From positions 1-40,003 of IMG/VR virus record IMGVR_UViG_3300027872_000014: DNA of 40,003 nt; one strand, 5' to 3'. This stretch comes from a virus. The number at the start of each line of letters is the position of its first letter. Position 1 is the first letter of the stretch. A program made the position numbers and the translations under genes. Below are positions 15,584-22,698 of this stretch, one piece after another. The notes beneath the pieces are model-generated. The model did no database searches and was not told the DNA's origin. It saw only the letters and a program-made list of their open reading frames with translations.

Positions 15584-17105
15584 CGACGGAGGCTCCGAGG
15601 GTGGTTGAAAGAAAACTGTCTGAGAGAGAGTGCTCGAGCATGGCGCTGACGGCGGCGTAGCGCACGAGGTCAGCGAAGTCTTTGTAGGTCGGGTCGCGCT
15701 TCGACTCGTCGGGGAAGTCGTCGTCGCCGCCTTTGTTGGCGGCGGTGTAGTAGAGCATCGAGTTGATGAGGTTCTGGCAGTTCGATGTGAAGTACATGCG
15801 CGGCCGGTTGGTGTCGCAGACGGGCCGGCTCTGGTCGCGGCCGAGGAGGGCGCGGACTCGAGTCTCGCCGTACTCGAGGTTGTCGTTCAGCTTCGTGACG
15901 CAGTGGAGGCCGTACTGGGCCATGATGTCGCGAGTCGCAGGAATGGGCACGCCACGCACAACGTCGGATCGGGGACCATAGTTGGGATCCATGAGACGAA
16001 TGTCCGACACTCGCGTGTCCTCGATCTTGCGGATCAGCTCGACATAGGCCTGGGGCGTGCGCGTGTCGCGGCGCAGGAGGGTGAAGTCCTGCTCGGGCCA
16101 CTCGCGGAACCAGATGATGTCGCCGCGGGGCGTGATCGTGAACCAGGCCATCGCCCATGGCTTTACAGTGTGAGGGTCAATTGCGAGCCCAACGTACCAG
16201 TCCGGGTCCGGACGAATCGGTTCGATGACATTGTGGTCCTCTTCGAACTGTGGGTAGATCCGGTCGACCAGGTGGATGAAGCGGCCGTAGAGGCGGGCCT
16301 CCTTCTCCACGTCGGAGATGGTCGGGTCCTTGGCGAAGTCGTCGATCGCTTCCTTGGAGAGGAAGTAGTTATCGAAGATCGAGATGTTGAAAACAGAGAT
16401 GAAGTCCTGGTCGGCGCGCCGGTAGAGCTCGGTGAACATCCAGGCACTGTTGCGGCCCAAGGGCGTGAACGAGAAGCAGATGGGGGCGAACTGGTCGACC
16501 GCGCCGCGGCGGATCCCGGTGTAGACGCGCTTGGAGATCGGCTCGTCGACGAAGTAGGCCGAGTGGGCAGTGGCCTCAAAGCTGAGGCCCTTCTGCTCGG
16601 CGCTGGCGTAGATGATCTTGGAGCCGTTCTCGAGGACCACCTCGGATGGGATCCCGGAGTGGCCCCAGTAGACTTTTTTGATCAGCGGGCCGAGCATGGA
16701 AACCACCTTCGGGTGGATGGCCTCGGCGATGCCGCGCTTGGCCGGCAGTCCGGTGACGATCAGGATGGTGTTCGGCACCTGGATCCGGACGCCCGCGCCG
16801 TTGAAACAGAGGGCGCGCGGCGGGAGGTCGTCAGGACGGATCCACCGGGGTGTCGGGAGGTCGTGGCCCATCTCACGAATCACCCAGGGACGGAAGCCCA
16901 GGGCGAAGGAGCAGGCCTCCGCGACGACGTGTTCGGTCTTACCACTGCGGTTGCCGCCCGCGTTCATGCGGATCCGGGACTTGGATTCATGGAAACAGAC
17001 GAGCTTCTTGTTGGGCTCGAAGAAGTAGATGGGGAGCTCACGCTTGCGGCGCTGAAGCTCCAGGAGCCCGGCGGCCTCGAGCTCGAGGTCTGCTCGGTCG
17101 CTCAT
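15531..17105 (-). CDS. terL: Terminase large subunit (DNA packaging ATPase-nuclease)
   Basis: 524 aa. Walker A at residues 50-57 (GGNRSGKT) and Walker B near 184-189 (YFVDEP) give the packaging motor ATPase. The C-terminal half has RNase H-type nuclease signatures (VGLAIDPHTVKPWAMAWF and later IRLMDPNYG with conserved Asp residues). The ATG overlaps the stop of the preceding 93-residue gene (ATGA), so TerL is translationally coupled to it. The portal lies downstream in the same operon. All required parts seem intact; length is typical. Confidence 0.92.
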   Translation of the reverse strand: MSDRADLELEAAGLLELQRRKRELPIYFFEPNKKLVCFHESKSRIRMNAGGNRSGKTEHVVAEACSFALGFRPWVIREMGHDLPTPRWIRPDDLPPRALCFNGAGVRIQVPNTILIVTGLPAKRGIAEAIHPKVVSMLGPLIKKVYWGHSGIPSEVVLENGSKIIYASAEQKGLSFEATAHSAYFVDEPISKRVYTGIRRGAVDQFAPICFSFTPLGRNSAWMFTELYRRADQDFISVFNISIFDNYFLSKEAIDDFAKDPTISDVEKEARLYGRFIHLVDRIYPQFEEDHNVIEPIRPDPDWYVGLAIDPHTVKPWAMAWFTITPRGDIIWFREWPEQDFTLLRRDTRTPQAYVELIRKIEDTRVSDIRLMDPNYGPRSDVVRGVPIPATRDIMAQYGLHCVTKLNDNLEYGETRVRALLGRDQSRPVCDTNRPRMYFTSNCQNLINSMLYYTAANKGGDDDFPDESKRDPTYKDFADLVRYAAVSAMLEHSLSDSFLSTTLGASVDDSSFSSMPGLHGYGEF

Positions 17106-17383
17106 CTATTCCGAGGGTCGGTCCCCGCCTCCAGGGCTTCTAACTTCTGGTGTAGGGTCTGCAAGTCCTCCATCGACCGGAGCTCGTGTATGCTCAGGTC
17201 CAGCGATATGACTGAGTCCTGCTGGATCCACAGTGGGAACGTCAGCATCTGCCGTTTCTTGTCCACCGCTCCCCCGTACTGTCGTACGATCCACTGGAAG
17301 TACGTCGCTGGCGTCACGTCGTTCATCCTGGCCCAGGATTCTTGTGCGCTGTTGCTTGACCCATTTTCCGAGCTCTGCATCAC
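17102..17383 (-). CDS. Small protein overlapping TerS and coupled to TerL
   Basis: Up to 93 aa in the +1 frame relative to TerS; possible starts are GTG 17383, ATG 17380 or ATG 17326. From residue 20 the sequence looks real (TYFQWIVRQYGG, MLTFPLWIQQDS, LHQKLEALEAG) and its third codon positions are mostly G or C. The TerS frame over the same bases is a Gly/Pro/Asp-rich tail. It ends at TGA 17102, overlapping the TerL ATG. No family is recognised. It may be a packaging accessory protein, or the true C-terminal part of TerS reached by frameshifting. Confidence 0.6.
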   Translation of the reverse strand: MMQSSENGSSNSAQESWARMNDVTPATYFQWIVRQYGGAVDKKRQMLTFPLWIQQDSVISLDLSIHELRSMEDLQTLHQKLEALEAGTDPRNR

Positions 17384-17855
17384 TCATCTCAGAGACGAAG
17401 CTGTTGTTCTGAATATTCTGCCCGTGCTCGAGGACCCGCTGTTTCTTGAACTCCGGGTCGAACCGCTCCATGAAGAGTCGGAGGACGGCAGTGTCACCCT
17501 TGCCAGTCGCACGGAGCGCGAGGTGGAGGAGTCGGGCGTGGACGGCGCCGAGGGCGGCACCCGCGATGTTGGAGCCGTGGGAGACGATCCAGTGGATGGC
17601 CGCTGGGTCCTGCATCGCCCGGTAGAGGGTCGAGCGGGAGATGCCGGCCTCTTCGGCCAGGCCCTCGAAGTCGGGGGCGGAGCGTGTGAAGAAGGCGCCC
17701 GCCAGAGCACGCACCGCGCGGGTGGGCTCGTATTCCCGGATCGCCTGGGGTGAGGCGGTCTGTGCCAGGGCTACGAGATGGGCGGTGAAGTGCTCTTCGG
17801 GTTCATCGACAGGCGCGGGGAGGTCCGACATGTTGCAGTTGCTTGGCGGTATCAC
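17106..17855 (-). CDS. terS: Terminase small subunit
   Basis: 249 aa. GTG at 17855 has GGAGG nine nt upstream; an ATG at 17831 lacks a ribosome site. A helix-turn-helix is visible at about residues 63-85 (FEGLAEEAGISRSTLYRAMQDPA), matching the DNA-binding part of TerS. The central helices (GAALGAVHARLLHLALRATGKGDTAVLRLFMERF) would form the oligomer ring, and SEMSDAELGKWVKQQR is a usual TerS closing segment. After about residue 170 the protein becomes low-complexity while the +1 frame becomes protein-like, so the C-terminal 80 residues may be an overprinted tail. Directly upstream of TerL. Confidence 0.75.
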   Translation of the reverse strand: MIPPSNCNMSDLPAPVDEPEEHFTAHLVALAQTASPQAIREYEPTRAVRALAGAFFTRSAPDFEGLAEEAGISRSTLYRAMQDPAAIHWIVSHGSNIAGAALGAVHARLLHLALRATGKGDTAVLRLFMERFDPEFKKQRVLEHGQNIQNNSFVSEMSDAELGKWVKQQRTRILGQDERRDASDVLPVDRTTVRGSGGQETADADVPTVDPAGLSHIAGPEHTRAPVDGGLADPTPEVRSPGGGDRPSE

Positions 17856-18288
17856 GGAGCAGATCCTCCGGAACGTAGTCCTCCTTGAGCGGGATGGCGA
17901 GGAGGATCATGGCGACGAGATCCTTGAAATCTGGACACTCGATGTCCGATTTTCCACTTGACAGCAGGTATCGGATCTCACCGCGGTTGCTGTGGATGCA
18001 GGCCCAGAAGTGTTCGTTGGGCTGGCCGGCCTTGGCCTCGCGCATGCCGCGCTGGAGGTCCGAGGGCTGGTTGGTCGACTTGCACTGGATAGCGACCTTG
18101 AGGCGGACCCACCGCTTCGAGTGGAGGAACGGTATGTAGAGGAAGACGGCGATGTCTGACCCTACGCCGTAGCCGGCGGTTTCGTCGGTCCGTTCCGCGT
18201 GGAACCCTACCTTGCGGAGCTTTTTGACGATCGAGCGCTCGAACCGGATACCCCGCTCCCGGGCGGCGCGGCGGGTGTTGGTGGGCAT
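17803..18288 (-). CDS. PD-(D/E)XK nuclease, Holliday-junction-resolvase-like
   Basis: 161 aa. Pattern for the PD-(D/E)XK fold: E17 in GIRFERSIVKKLRKVGF, D45 in GYGVGSDIAVFL, and Q68-C69-K70 in VAIQCKSTNQ. This order (E, D, Q/E-x-K on a beta hairpin) matches Hjc-like and VRR-NUC-like enzymes that cut branched DNA. Resolving branched replicative DNA before packaging fits its place next to TerS; it overlaps TerS by 53 nt. No clear ribosome site precedes the ATG. The exact family needs a profile search. Confidence 0.7.
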   Translation of the reverse strand: MPTNTRRAARERGIRFERSIVKKLRKVGFHAERTDETAGYGVGSDIAVFLYIPFLHSKRWVRLKVAIQCKSTNQPSDLQRGMREAKAGQPNEHFWACIHSNRGEIRYLLSSGKSDIECPDFKDLVAMILLAIPLKEDYVPEDLLRDTAKQLQHVGPPRACR

Positions 18289-18351
18289 GAAAGTGGGTAG
18301 TCATGTAGGCTACCCAAACCGGCACGATCGGGCCGGGGAGTCGTAAATGTT

Positions 18352-18384
18352 GCAGTCCTGGGTCTTCCTCGCGGCCAGGACTGC
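18352..18384. other. Perfect 10-bp inverted repeat between nuclease gene and tRNA
   Basis: GCAGTCCTGG and CCAGGACTGC flank a 13-nt loop. No T-run follows on either strand, so it is not a standard terminator. Position 43 nt beyond the tRNA 3' end, on the transcript that continues into the nuclease gene, suits an RNA-processing or stability hairpin, or a protein-binding site. Confidence 0.5.
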
Positions 18385-18426
18385 TCCACCGCGCCCCGGC
18401 CTGCGGCGGCCTCGGGTACTACGATC

Positions 18427-18501
18427 TGGTGCCGGGGACGGGAGTCGAACCCGTGACCTCCAGGTTATGAGCCTGGCAAGCTACCTCTGCTCTACCCCGG
18501 T
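18427..18501 (-). tRNA. tRNA with CAU anticodon (tRNA-Met, or Ile2)
   Basis: Folds as a complete cloverleaf. Acceptor strands ACCGGGG and CCCCGGC pair except for an A1-C72 mismatch. The D arm is GAGC...GCTT with GG in the loop. Anticodon stem CCAGG/CCTGG encloses CTCATAA, anticodon CAT. The T arm is ACGGG-TTCGACT-CCCGT. The CCA end is encoded (18429-18427). The anticodon stem lacks the three G-C pairs of initiator tRNA, so an elongator Met or lysidine-modified Ile tRNA is likelier. It lies between an HNH gene and the nuclease gene. Confidence 0.92.
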
Positions 18502-18509
18502 TCCTGAGT

Positions 18510-18893
18510 CTACCACCCCGGGGTCTCCGTGTCAAGGGAATTCCCGAATCGCTGTAAATTGCGGCGGCGGCAGCGTTTGAGGAAAGCGGCCCAGGCAGGC
18601 CGGAGGGCCCAGAAGTAGGCGTCCTCCGGCAGGGTCAGCCGGCCGGCGTGGAGCTCCCGGTGGCAAATGGCGCAGAGGGTACGGGTCTTCTGGGCCTCGT
18701 AGGAGAGGGCGGCCCAGGACCGGGAGAGGGCGGCGGCAGCGACCGGGAAGTCCCGGGGGCCGACGTGGTGCTGGTCGAGGGCAGCGGGGCACTGTTTGTA
18801 CCCGCAGTGGATGCAGCCACACTCGAGTTTGAACTGCTCGAGTGTGGCGCGTTTGCGGGAGGACAGTTGGTCACACGGTTTGCGCTTGCGCAT
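18510..18893 (-). CDS. HNH endonuclease
   Basis: 127 aa. Zinc-bound HNH pattern: CGCIHCGY with two Cys, LDQHHVGP with the catalytic His pair, and LCAICHRELHAG with the second Cys pair and final His. Length and Arg-rich termini suit a free-standing HNH enzyme. It overlaps the PolA stop by 23 nt and ends just before the tRNA. Such enzymes near polymerase or terminase genes may be homing endonucleases or packaging helpers. Homing beside polA is plausible given the codon-use break inside that gene, but this is inference. Confidence 0.8.
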   Translation of the reverse strand: MRKRKPCDQLSSRKRATLEQFKLECGCIHCGYKQCPAALDQHHVGPRDFPVAAAALSRSWAALSYEAQKTRTLCAICHRELHAGRLTLPEDAYFWALRPAWAAFLKRCRRRNLQRFGNSLDTETPGW

Positions 18894-21024
18894 CGGCCAT
18901 CTTTCCCCAGCGGTCTTTCACCTCGAGGTCGACTGCGCACCGGATGTCGGGGCAGACCTGTTTCAGGGCATCTACCATACAGCGCTCCAGAATCATGGAT
19001 GCGAGCGTCACTGAACTCGGGCGGGCCTCGACGAGGACGCTGTCGTGGACGCAACAGACGGGGTTCCAGCTGGCGTCAGGGGTCCACTCGGACCAGAGGC
19101 GGAAGAGGGCGTCTTTGAGCGCGCTGGCGACGGCCGCCTGGAAGGGGTGGTTGTGGGCCTGGGTGTAGGAGGAGTTGCCGCGGACGCAGCCGGTGGGTGA
19201 GCGGCTCGGGCTCTTCCAGAGATCCCACTTCCGGTCGAAGCCCGGGGGTGTGGGGATGTCGAACTCGGGGGCCTCGTTTCGGGACCAGCGGAAGAGCCGC
19301 TTTAGCGCGGCCATTCCATGAATCGTGCCTTCTTCTTCGTCGCGCCACGCTCTGAGATGTCCGACAAGTGTTGCATACTCACACCCAAGATTCCTACTAG
19401 CAACGCGCAGTCGTCGAGTCGCGCTGCGTTCGTCCGAAAGGTACGCTCGAAGCGCCGGCTCAGCATCCAAAGCCAGACGACGCAAAGCGCGAGCATCGTC
19501 AAAATTGAGATCCACGCCCCACCTGCGTGCGTAATCCGTGAACTTGCGAGCGCCGAGGCCACCAGGAAGGCCAAAAGAGACAGCCTTCGCAGTCTGACGC
19601 AGCTGTTTGCGTTCTGCCGGGCTTGCGTCGCCCCACTCAGCAGCGAACATTTTACGCGCTGTGGCGACGTGTGCGTCTTCTGATCCATTGAGTGCGTCCT
19701 CCAGATTGCTGCCGCCGTACATGAGGTGCCACGTCTGGGCCAGGGCGACGAGTTCGGCCGAGACGTAGTCCGCTTCGATGAGTTTGTAGCCCTTCTGGGG
19801 CATGAAGAGGCCCCGGATGCCGTCATTGCGCTTCGGAATGTTCTGAATGTTGGGCTTCGAGGCCGACATGCGCGTCGTCCGGGCGCCGATGTTCATGTAG
19901 CGGGGGAAATGGACCTCGGAGCAGGCGTAGACGTGCAGATAGGTGTTGAGGAGCTTGCGCACACGCGCGAAACGGAGCCAGACGCTCAGTTTGTCGCACA
20001 TGGCGACCGCTTTCTTCGGGCAGGCGAGGAGGGGGCCGCTCGCGCGGGGGAGGAGGCCGGCCCAGTCGTCGTGCTTGAGCGAAATGCGACCCGTGTCGGT
20101 GCGCTCGGGGACGATGTCCTGTTCTTTGGCCCACGCCTCGAGCTTGGACATGAGGGTCTTGTGCGACAGCTTGAACTTGCCGGTCTTCGGACCGCAGCTG
20201 CCGAACTTGAACTGAATGAGGGCGCCCTTGAGGCGTTCGGCTTCGTCTTGGTAAGCGTCCCGCGTGGTGCGGGCGAGTTCGGTGTCGACCCGAAGGGGGA
20301 ATTGTTGGAGCCAAGCCAGTCCAAGGGCGCCCTTGACTTGTGAGATCTCATCGAGGAGCCCGAACTTCTTCTTGGCGTCGGGCAACGCGGGGTAGCGGCA
20401 CTCCTCGGGCTCGGCGTACTGTTCGTACTTGGCGCGCATCTTCTTGTAGACCTTCGCGGTCGCGATGGCGTCTTGCGCGGCGTACTCGAGGAAGCGCTCG
20501 GGGACGGCCGTGTCGTTGAGGAACTGGCCGAACTCGAGGCGGATGGCCTCGTCCTTGTTGAGCTTCATGCCAACGTAGCGCTTGGCGAAGTCGTCGAGGC
20601 GGAGCCCGGAGAAGAGGTTCTCCTTCGTGACGCCCGAGCCCCGGGCCAGTCGGCCGACGAGCTCGAGGAGGAAGGTGTCGTGTACCTGGCCGGCGTTGAC
20701 GGCTGCAATGAAGAGCGGCTTGAGCGGAGGGCACGCGCGGCAGAAGACCGGGATGTCGAACGCACAGTTATGAAAAACGAGATGGTCTCTCGTATTCAAG
20801 AGAAGGTGCTCAATTTCGCCGAGAAGCTCTTCTCGGTGGTACACCTTGCAAAACCCGCCGCCGCAGATTGAGCCCAGAACCAGCTCGTGACCCCCGAAGG
20901 GTTCGATCGAGGTCTTGGCTTTCCAGCCGGTCTTCTGGATCCGGAAGCGCGAGGTCTCGCAGTCGATGGCCCAGTGGTGGGGCTCGGTCTCAACCTTCTG
21001 TACGAACAGCCATGGTGGTTTCAT
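18871..21024 (-). CDS. polA: Family A DNA polymerase with 3'-5' exonuclease
   Basis: 717 aa, the size of T7-like polymerases without a 5' nuclease. Exo I is D21-x-E23 (AIDCET), Exo II HNCAFDIPVF, Exo III YAAQDAIAT. Polymerase motif A is EADYVSAELVAL near residue 421, and motif B is KAVSFGLPGGLG near 480. Motif C is CVHDS with D661 and S662. Two residues differ from the E. coli Pol I pattern: the motif B Tyr is Gly, and the Glu after the motif C Asp is Ser. Bases about 19,316-19,690 (fingers, including motif B) have far more A/T-ending codons than flanking parts, suggesting recombination. HNH gene follows. Confidence 0.93.
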   Translation of the reverse strand: MKPPWLFVQKVETEPHHWAIDCETSRFRIQKTGWKAKTSIEPFGGHELVLGSICGGGFCKVYHREELLGEIEHLLLNTRDHLVFHNCAFDIPVFCRACPPLKPLFIAAVNAGQVHDTFLLELVGRLARGSGVTKENLFSGLRLDDFAKRYVGMKLNKDEAIRLEFGQFLNDTAVPERFLEYAAQDAIATAKVYKKMRAKYEQYAEPEECRYPALPDAKKKFGLLDEISQVKGALGLAWLQQFPLRVDTELARTTRDAYQDEAERLKGALIQFKFGSCGPKTGKFKLSHKTLMSKLEAWAKEQDIVPERTDTGRISLKHDDWAGLLPRASGPLLACPKKAVAMCDKLSVWLRFARVRKLLNTYLHVYACSEVHFPRYMNIGARTTRMSASKPNIQNIPKRNDGIRGLFMPQKGYKLIEADYVSAELVALAQTWHLMYGGSNLEDALNGSEDAHVATARKMFAAEWGDASPAERKQLRQTAKAVSFGLPGGLGARKFTDYARRWGVDLNFDDARALRRLALDAEPALRAYLSDERSATRRLRVASRNLGCEYATLVGHLRAWRDEEEGTIHGMAALKRLFRWSRNEAPEFDIPTPPGFDRKWDLWKSPSRSPTGCVRGNSSYTQAHNHPFQAAVASALKDALFRLWSEWTPDASWNPVCCVHDSVLVEARPSSVTLASMILERCMVDALKQVCPDIRCAVDLEVKDRWGKMADAQAQTV

Positions 21025-21243
21025 TGTATTATACTACACTTTAGGGCTGACTTGTTCTATCTTGTACAGCAGGCAGTGCAGCTTTTGTTAGGGAATATGC
21101 AACCTCAATCGCTTCTTCTGGTGTAAGGTGAACACATGCGGTATCTAAATGCAAACGTACAACGCCGTGCTGCCCGTTCTCAATATTTATTCCCAACTTC
21201 AAAAACTCTGCGGCGAACATCCTTAGTTGTTTCATTGTATTAT
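21018..21243. repeat. 15-bp direct repeat at two gene starts
   Basis: GTTTCATTGTATTAT occurs at 21,018-21,032 and 21,229-21,243. On the minus strand this reads ATAATACAATGAAAC and covers the ATG of polA and the ATG of the 64-residue gene upstream. Only the second copy has an AGGA ribosome site before it. The copies probably reflect duplication of a start region, or a shared translational control element. Confidence 0.7.
21041..21235 (-). CDS. Small hypothetical protein upstream of polA
   Basis: 64 aa from ATG at 21235, with AGGA seven nt upstream and starting five nt after the previous stop. Sequence FAAEFLKLGINIENGQHGVVRLHLDTACVHLTPEEAIEVAYSLTKAALPA suggests a small alpha/beta protein. A longer frame upstream exists but is Ala/Ser-rich and overlaps a Cys-rich gene, so it was rejected. 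A/T content is higher than in surrounding genes. No family recognised. Confidence 0.65.
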   Translation of the reverse strand: MKQLRMFAAEFLKLGINIENGQHGVVRLHLDTACVHLTPEEAIEVAYSLTKAALPAVQDRTSQP

Positions 21244-21551
21244 CCTGAATGTGCAATGTAATAAAACTTGCACTGAACGCATTGTGCGGCTGACTCGTAG
21301 AAGCCGGTGCTGAGGACTTCGAAAGCGACCCCGCTGCAATTGCGGCAGCAGAGGCGATCGAATTTGGAGTCTGAGTCGTAGCGCTCCTCAAGGTTGCAGT
21401 CAGACCAGCAGGCATTGACGCGACGGACCCTGTCAGCGCTTTCGTTTGGCACGCCATCCAACAGGCGATAGCCTTGATCGTGCTTGATCTTGTGCTTGTC
21501 GTACTCAGCTTTGACCGCGCGGTCCCTGTCTATCATGCTCGGCTCCCGCAC
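21240..21551 (-). CDS. Cys-rich small protein, probable zinc binding
   Basis: 103 aa (ATG 21551; ATG 21536 is an alternative). C-terminal half has CWSDC, then LCCRNCSGVAFEVLSTGFYESAAQCVQCKFYY, i.e. Cys pairs suited to a zinc ribbon. The N-terminus is charged (RDRAVKAEYDKHKIKHDQGYRLLDG). Followed by the 64-residue gene after three bases. One of several zinc-ribbon mini-proteins in this early-type cluster. No known function. Confidence 0.65.
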   Translation of the reverse strand: MREPSMIDRDRAVKAEYDKHKIKHDQGYRLLDGVPNESADRVRRVNACWSDCNLEERYDSDSKFDRLCCRNCSGVAFEVLSTGFYESAAQCVQCKFYYIAHSG

Positions 21552-21964
21552 CAGTGTGCGTGGGTGCAGTGGCGGACGGAGGCGGCGCCGCAGTCACAGG
21601 GGATCGGACCGCGCTCGGTCTTAGTGCGGAGGCGGCCCTGTGTGCGCTCCGCGACCTCTGCCGGGTTACACGCACAGATCTCTTCCAGGTGCTTGCAGAT
21701 AGAGCACTTGTCGAACTTGAGGAGAAGGCTGTTCCCACAGCCGGGGCAGAGGTGTCGAGGGCGCGGGTCTTGAGGTACAAGGAACGTCTCCACGAGGGCC
21801 TCGCCCGCGTCGACCGCGCGCCGGTGCTCGTCGATGATTTTCTGCGACCTCATGGCAAATTGAAACGCATCTACACTCTCCTGGTCAGTCTTAGCTGAGT
21901 AATAGGCTGCCCTTCCACAGCCCCCGGGGAACCACGGAGCCATATGGCACATGGACTTTTTCAT
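21533..21964 (-). CDS. Multi-zinc-ribbon protein
   Basis: 143 aa from ATG at 21964, with GGAGGG just upstream and overlapping the previous stop as ATGA. Cys clusters: MCHMAPWFPGGC near the N-terminus, LCPGCGNSLLLKFDKCSIC and CACNP in the middle, and CDCGAASVRHC at the end. An upstream Arg-rich extension of the frame was rejected as a shadow of the preceding gene. Multiple ribbons suggest nucleic-acid or protein binding. No family recognised. Confidence 0.65.
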   Translation of the reverse strand: MKKSMCHMAPWFPGGCGRAAYYSAKTDQESVDAFQFAMRSQKIIDEHRRAVDAGEALVETFLVPQDPRPRHLCPGCGNSLLLKFDKCSICKHLEEICACNPAEVAERTQGRLRTKTERGPIPCDCGAASVRHCTHAHWCGSRA

Positions 21965-22272
21965 GATCCCTCCGGTTCGTCGATGCGGACGCCGCCGCCG
22001 TAGACCTTGGTGTTGACGACGTCGTAGCCCATGGGCGAGATGACGAGGCGCCAGTCCTTGTTGCACACCCATTCAAGCGGGATGTTCTTTATCAGCTTAA
22101 CAGTTGCGCGCCGGTACGCAACATCCGGTGGTTCGCCCTTCTCCATCACATAGTCCATTGAGCCGCCGTCGCCTTCGCGGAGGTCGTCGCCGTCGTCCCA
22201 GTCTAAGACCCAGAAGAGTCGTCCTTCTCGCGGGTGCGCGGCGTATTTCTCAGGCATCTCTTGTTGTACCAT
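21961..22272 (-). CDS. Hypothetical protein
   Basis: 103 aa. Sequence has LFWVLDWDDGDDLREGDGG, then AYRRATVKLIKNIPLEWVCNKDWRLVISPMGYDVVNTKVYGGGV, which looks like a small folded beta-rich domain. The stop overlaps the next gene's ATG (ATGA). The start lies within the preceding basic gene by 70 nt. No family recognised. Confidence 0.6.
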   Translation of the reverse strand: MVQQEMPEKYAAHPREGRLFWVLDWDDGDDLREGDGGSMDYVMEKGEPPDVAYRRATVKLIKNIPLEWVCNKDWRLVISPMGYDVVNTKVYGGGVRIDEPEGS

Positions 22273-22487
22273 TTCTTCAGTGTCTCCAACAGGTTGGATG
22301 GGGTTGTACCGCGGTAGCGGCGGCGCGCTTTGTCCCAGTAGTCGATCGCGCGCGACGGTGCCATGCGGCCGTAAATGACGAGGTTGCGGAGCTTGCGCAG
22401 CACGAGGCGGCCCGACGTCCAGTAGCGCTTGCGCGCGGGACGGGGGTCGGGACGCTTGCCCCTCTTACTGTGGCTGAGCTTAGGCAT
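22203..22487 (-). CDS. Small very basic protein
   Basis: 94 aa, strongly Lys/Arg-rich (MPKLSHSKRGKRPDPRPARKRYW, LRKLRNLVIYGRM, WDKARRRYRG, LKKWYNKRCLRN). A nucleic-acid-binding role is likely from composition alone. The last about 23 residues overlap the next gene. It starts eight nt before the end of the membrane-protein gene. No family recognised. Confidence 0.6.
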   Translation of the reverse strand: MPKLSHSKRGKRPDPRPARKRYWTSGRLVLRKLRNLVIYGRMAPSRAIDYWDKARRRYRGTTPSNLLETLKKWYNKRCLRNTPRTREKDDSSGS

Positions 22488-22698
22488 TGCGCACCTTCTT
22501 CTCGAAATGGGGATCGAGGCCGCGCACGTTATCGTTCCGGATCATGATTTGCAGCTTGATGATCTCGGCGTCGAGTGTGGCGCGGTGGCGGTCGTCGCCG
22601 TGCTCGGCAAGTATTTCTGTCACGCGCACTGCGCCGAAGCAGAGGAGGGCCGTGACGGCGATCGCGGAAAAGAACTGGATCAGTGCGACTCGGATCAT
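22480..22698 (-). CDS. Small single-pass membrane protein
   Basis: 72 aa. One transmembrane segment at about residues 6-27 (LIQFFSAIAVTALLCFGAVRV), followed by a charged helix (LDAEIIKLQIMIRNDN). N-terminal anchor plus short coiled coil resembles inner spanins or small inner-membrane phage proteins, but it lies among replication genes with no lysis gene nearby. The ATG overlaps the ATPase stop (4 nt). Confidence 0.6.
   Translation of the reverse strand: MIRVALIQFFSAIAVTALLCFGAVRVTEILAEHGDDRHRATLDAEIIKLQIMIRNDNVRGLDPHFEKKVRNA

Noticed and set aside
19302-19826. 174-residue frame inside polA as a separate gene or intron-encoded protein
   Set aside because: The PolA frame is continuous through the segment and retains motif B; the alternative frame has shadow composition. 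The codon-use shift is reported instead as possible recombination.
21024-21040. TATAAT on the minus strand just before polA as a promoter
   Set aside because: It lies three bases before the ATG, so transcription would begin inside the gene, and there is no matching -35 element.
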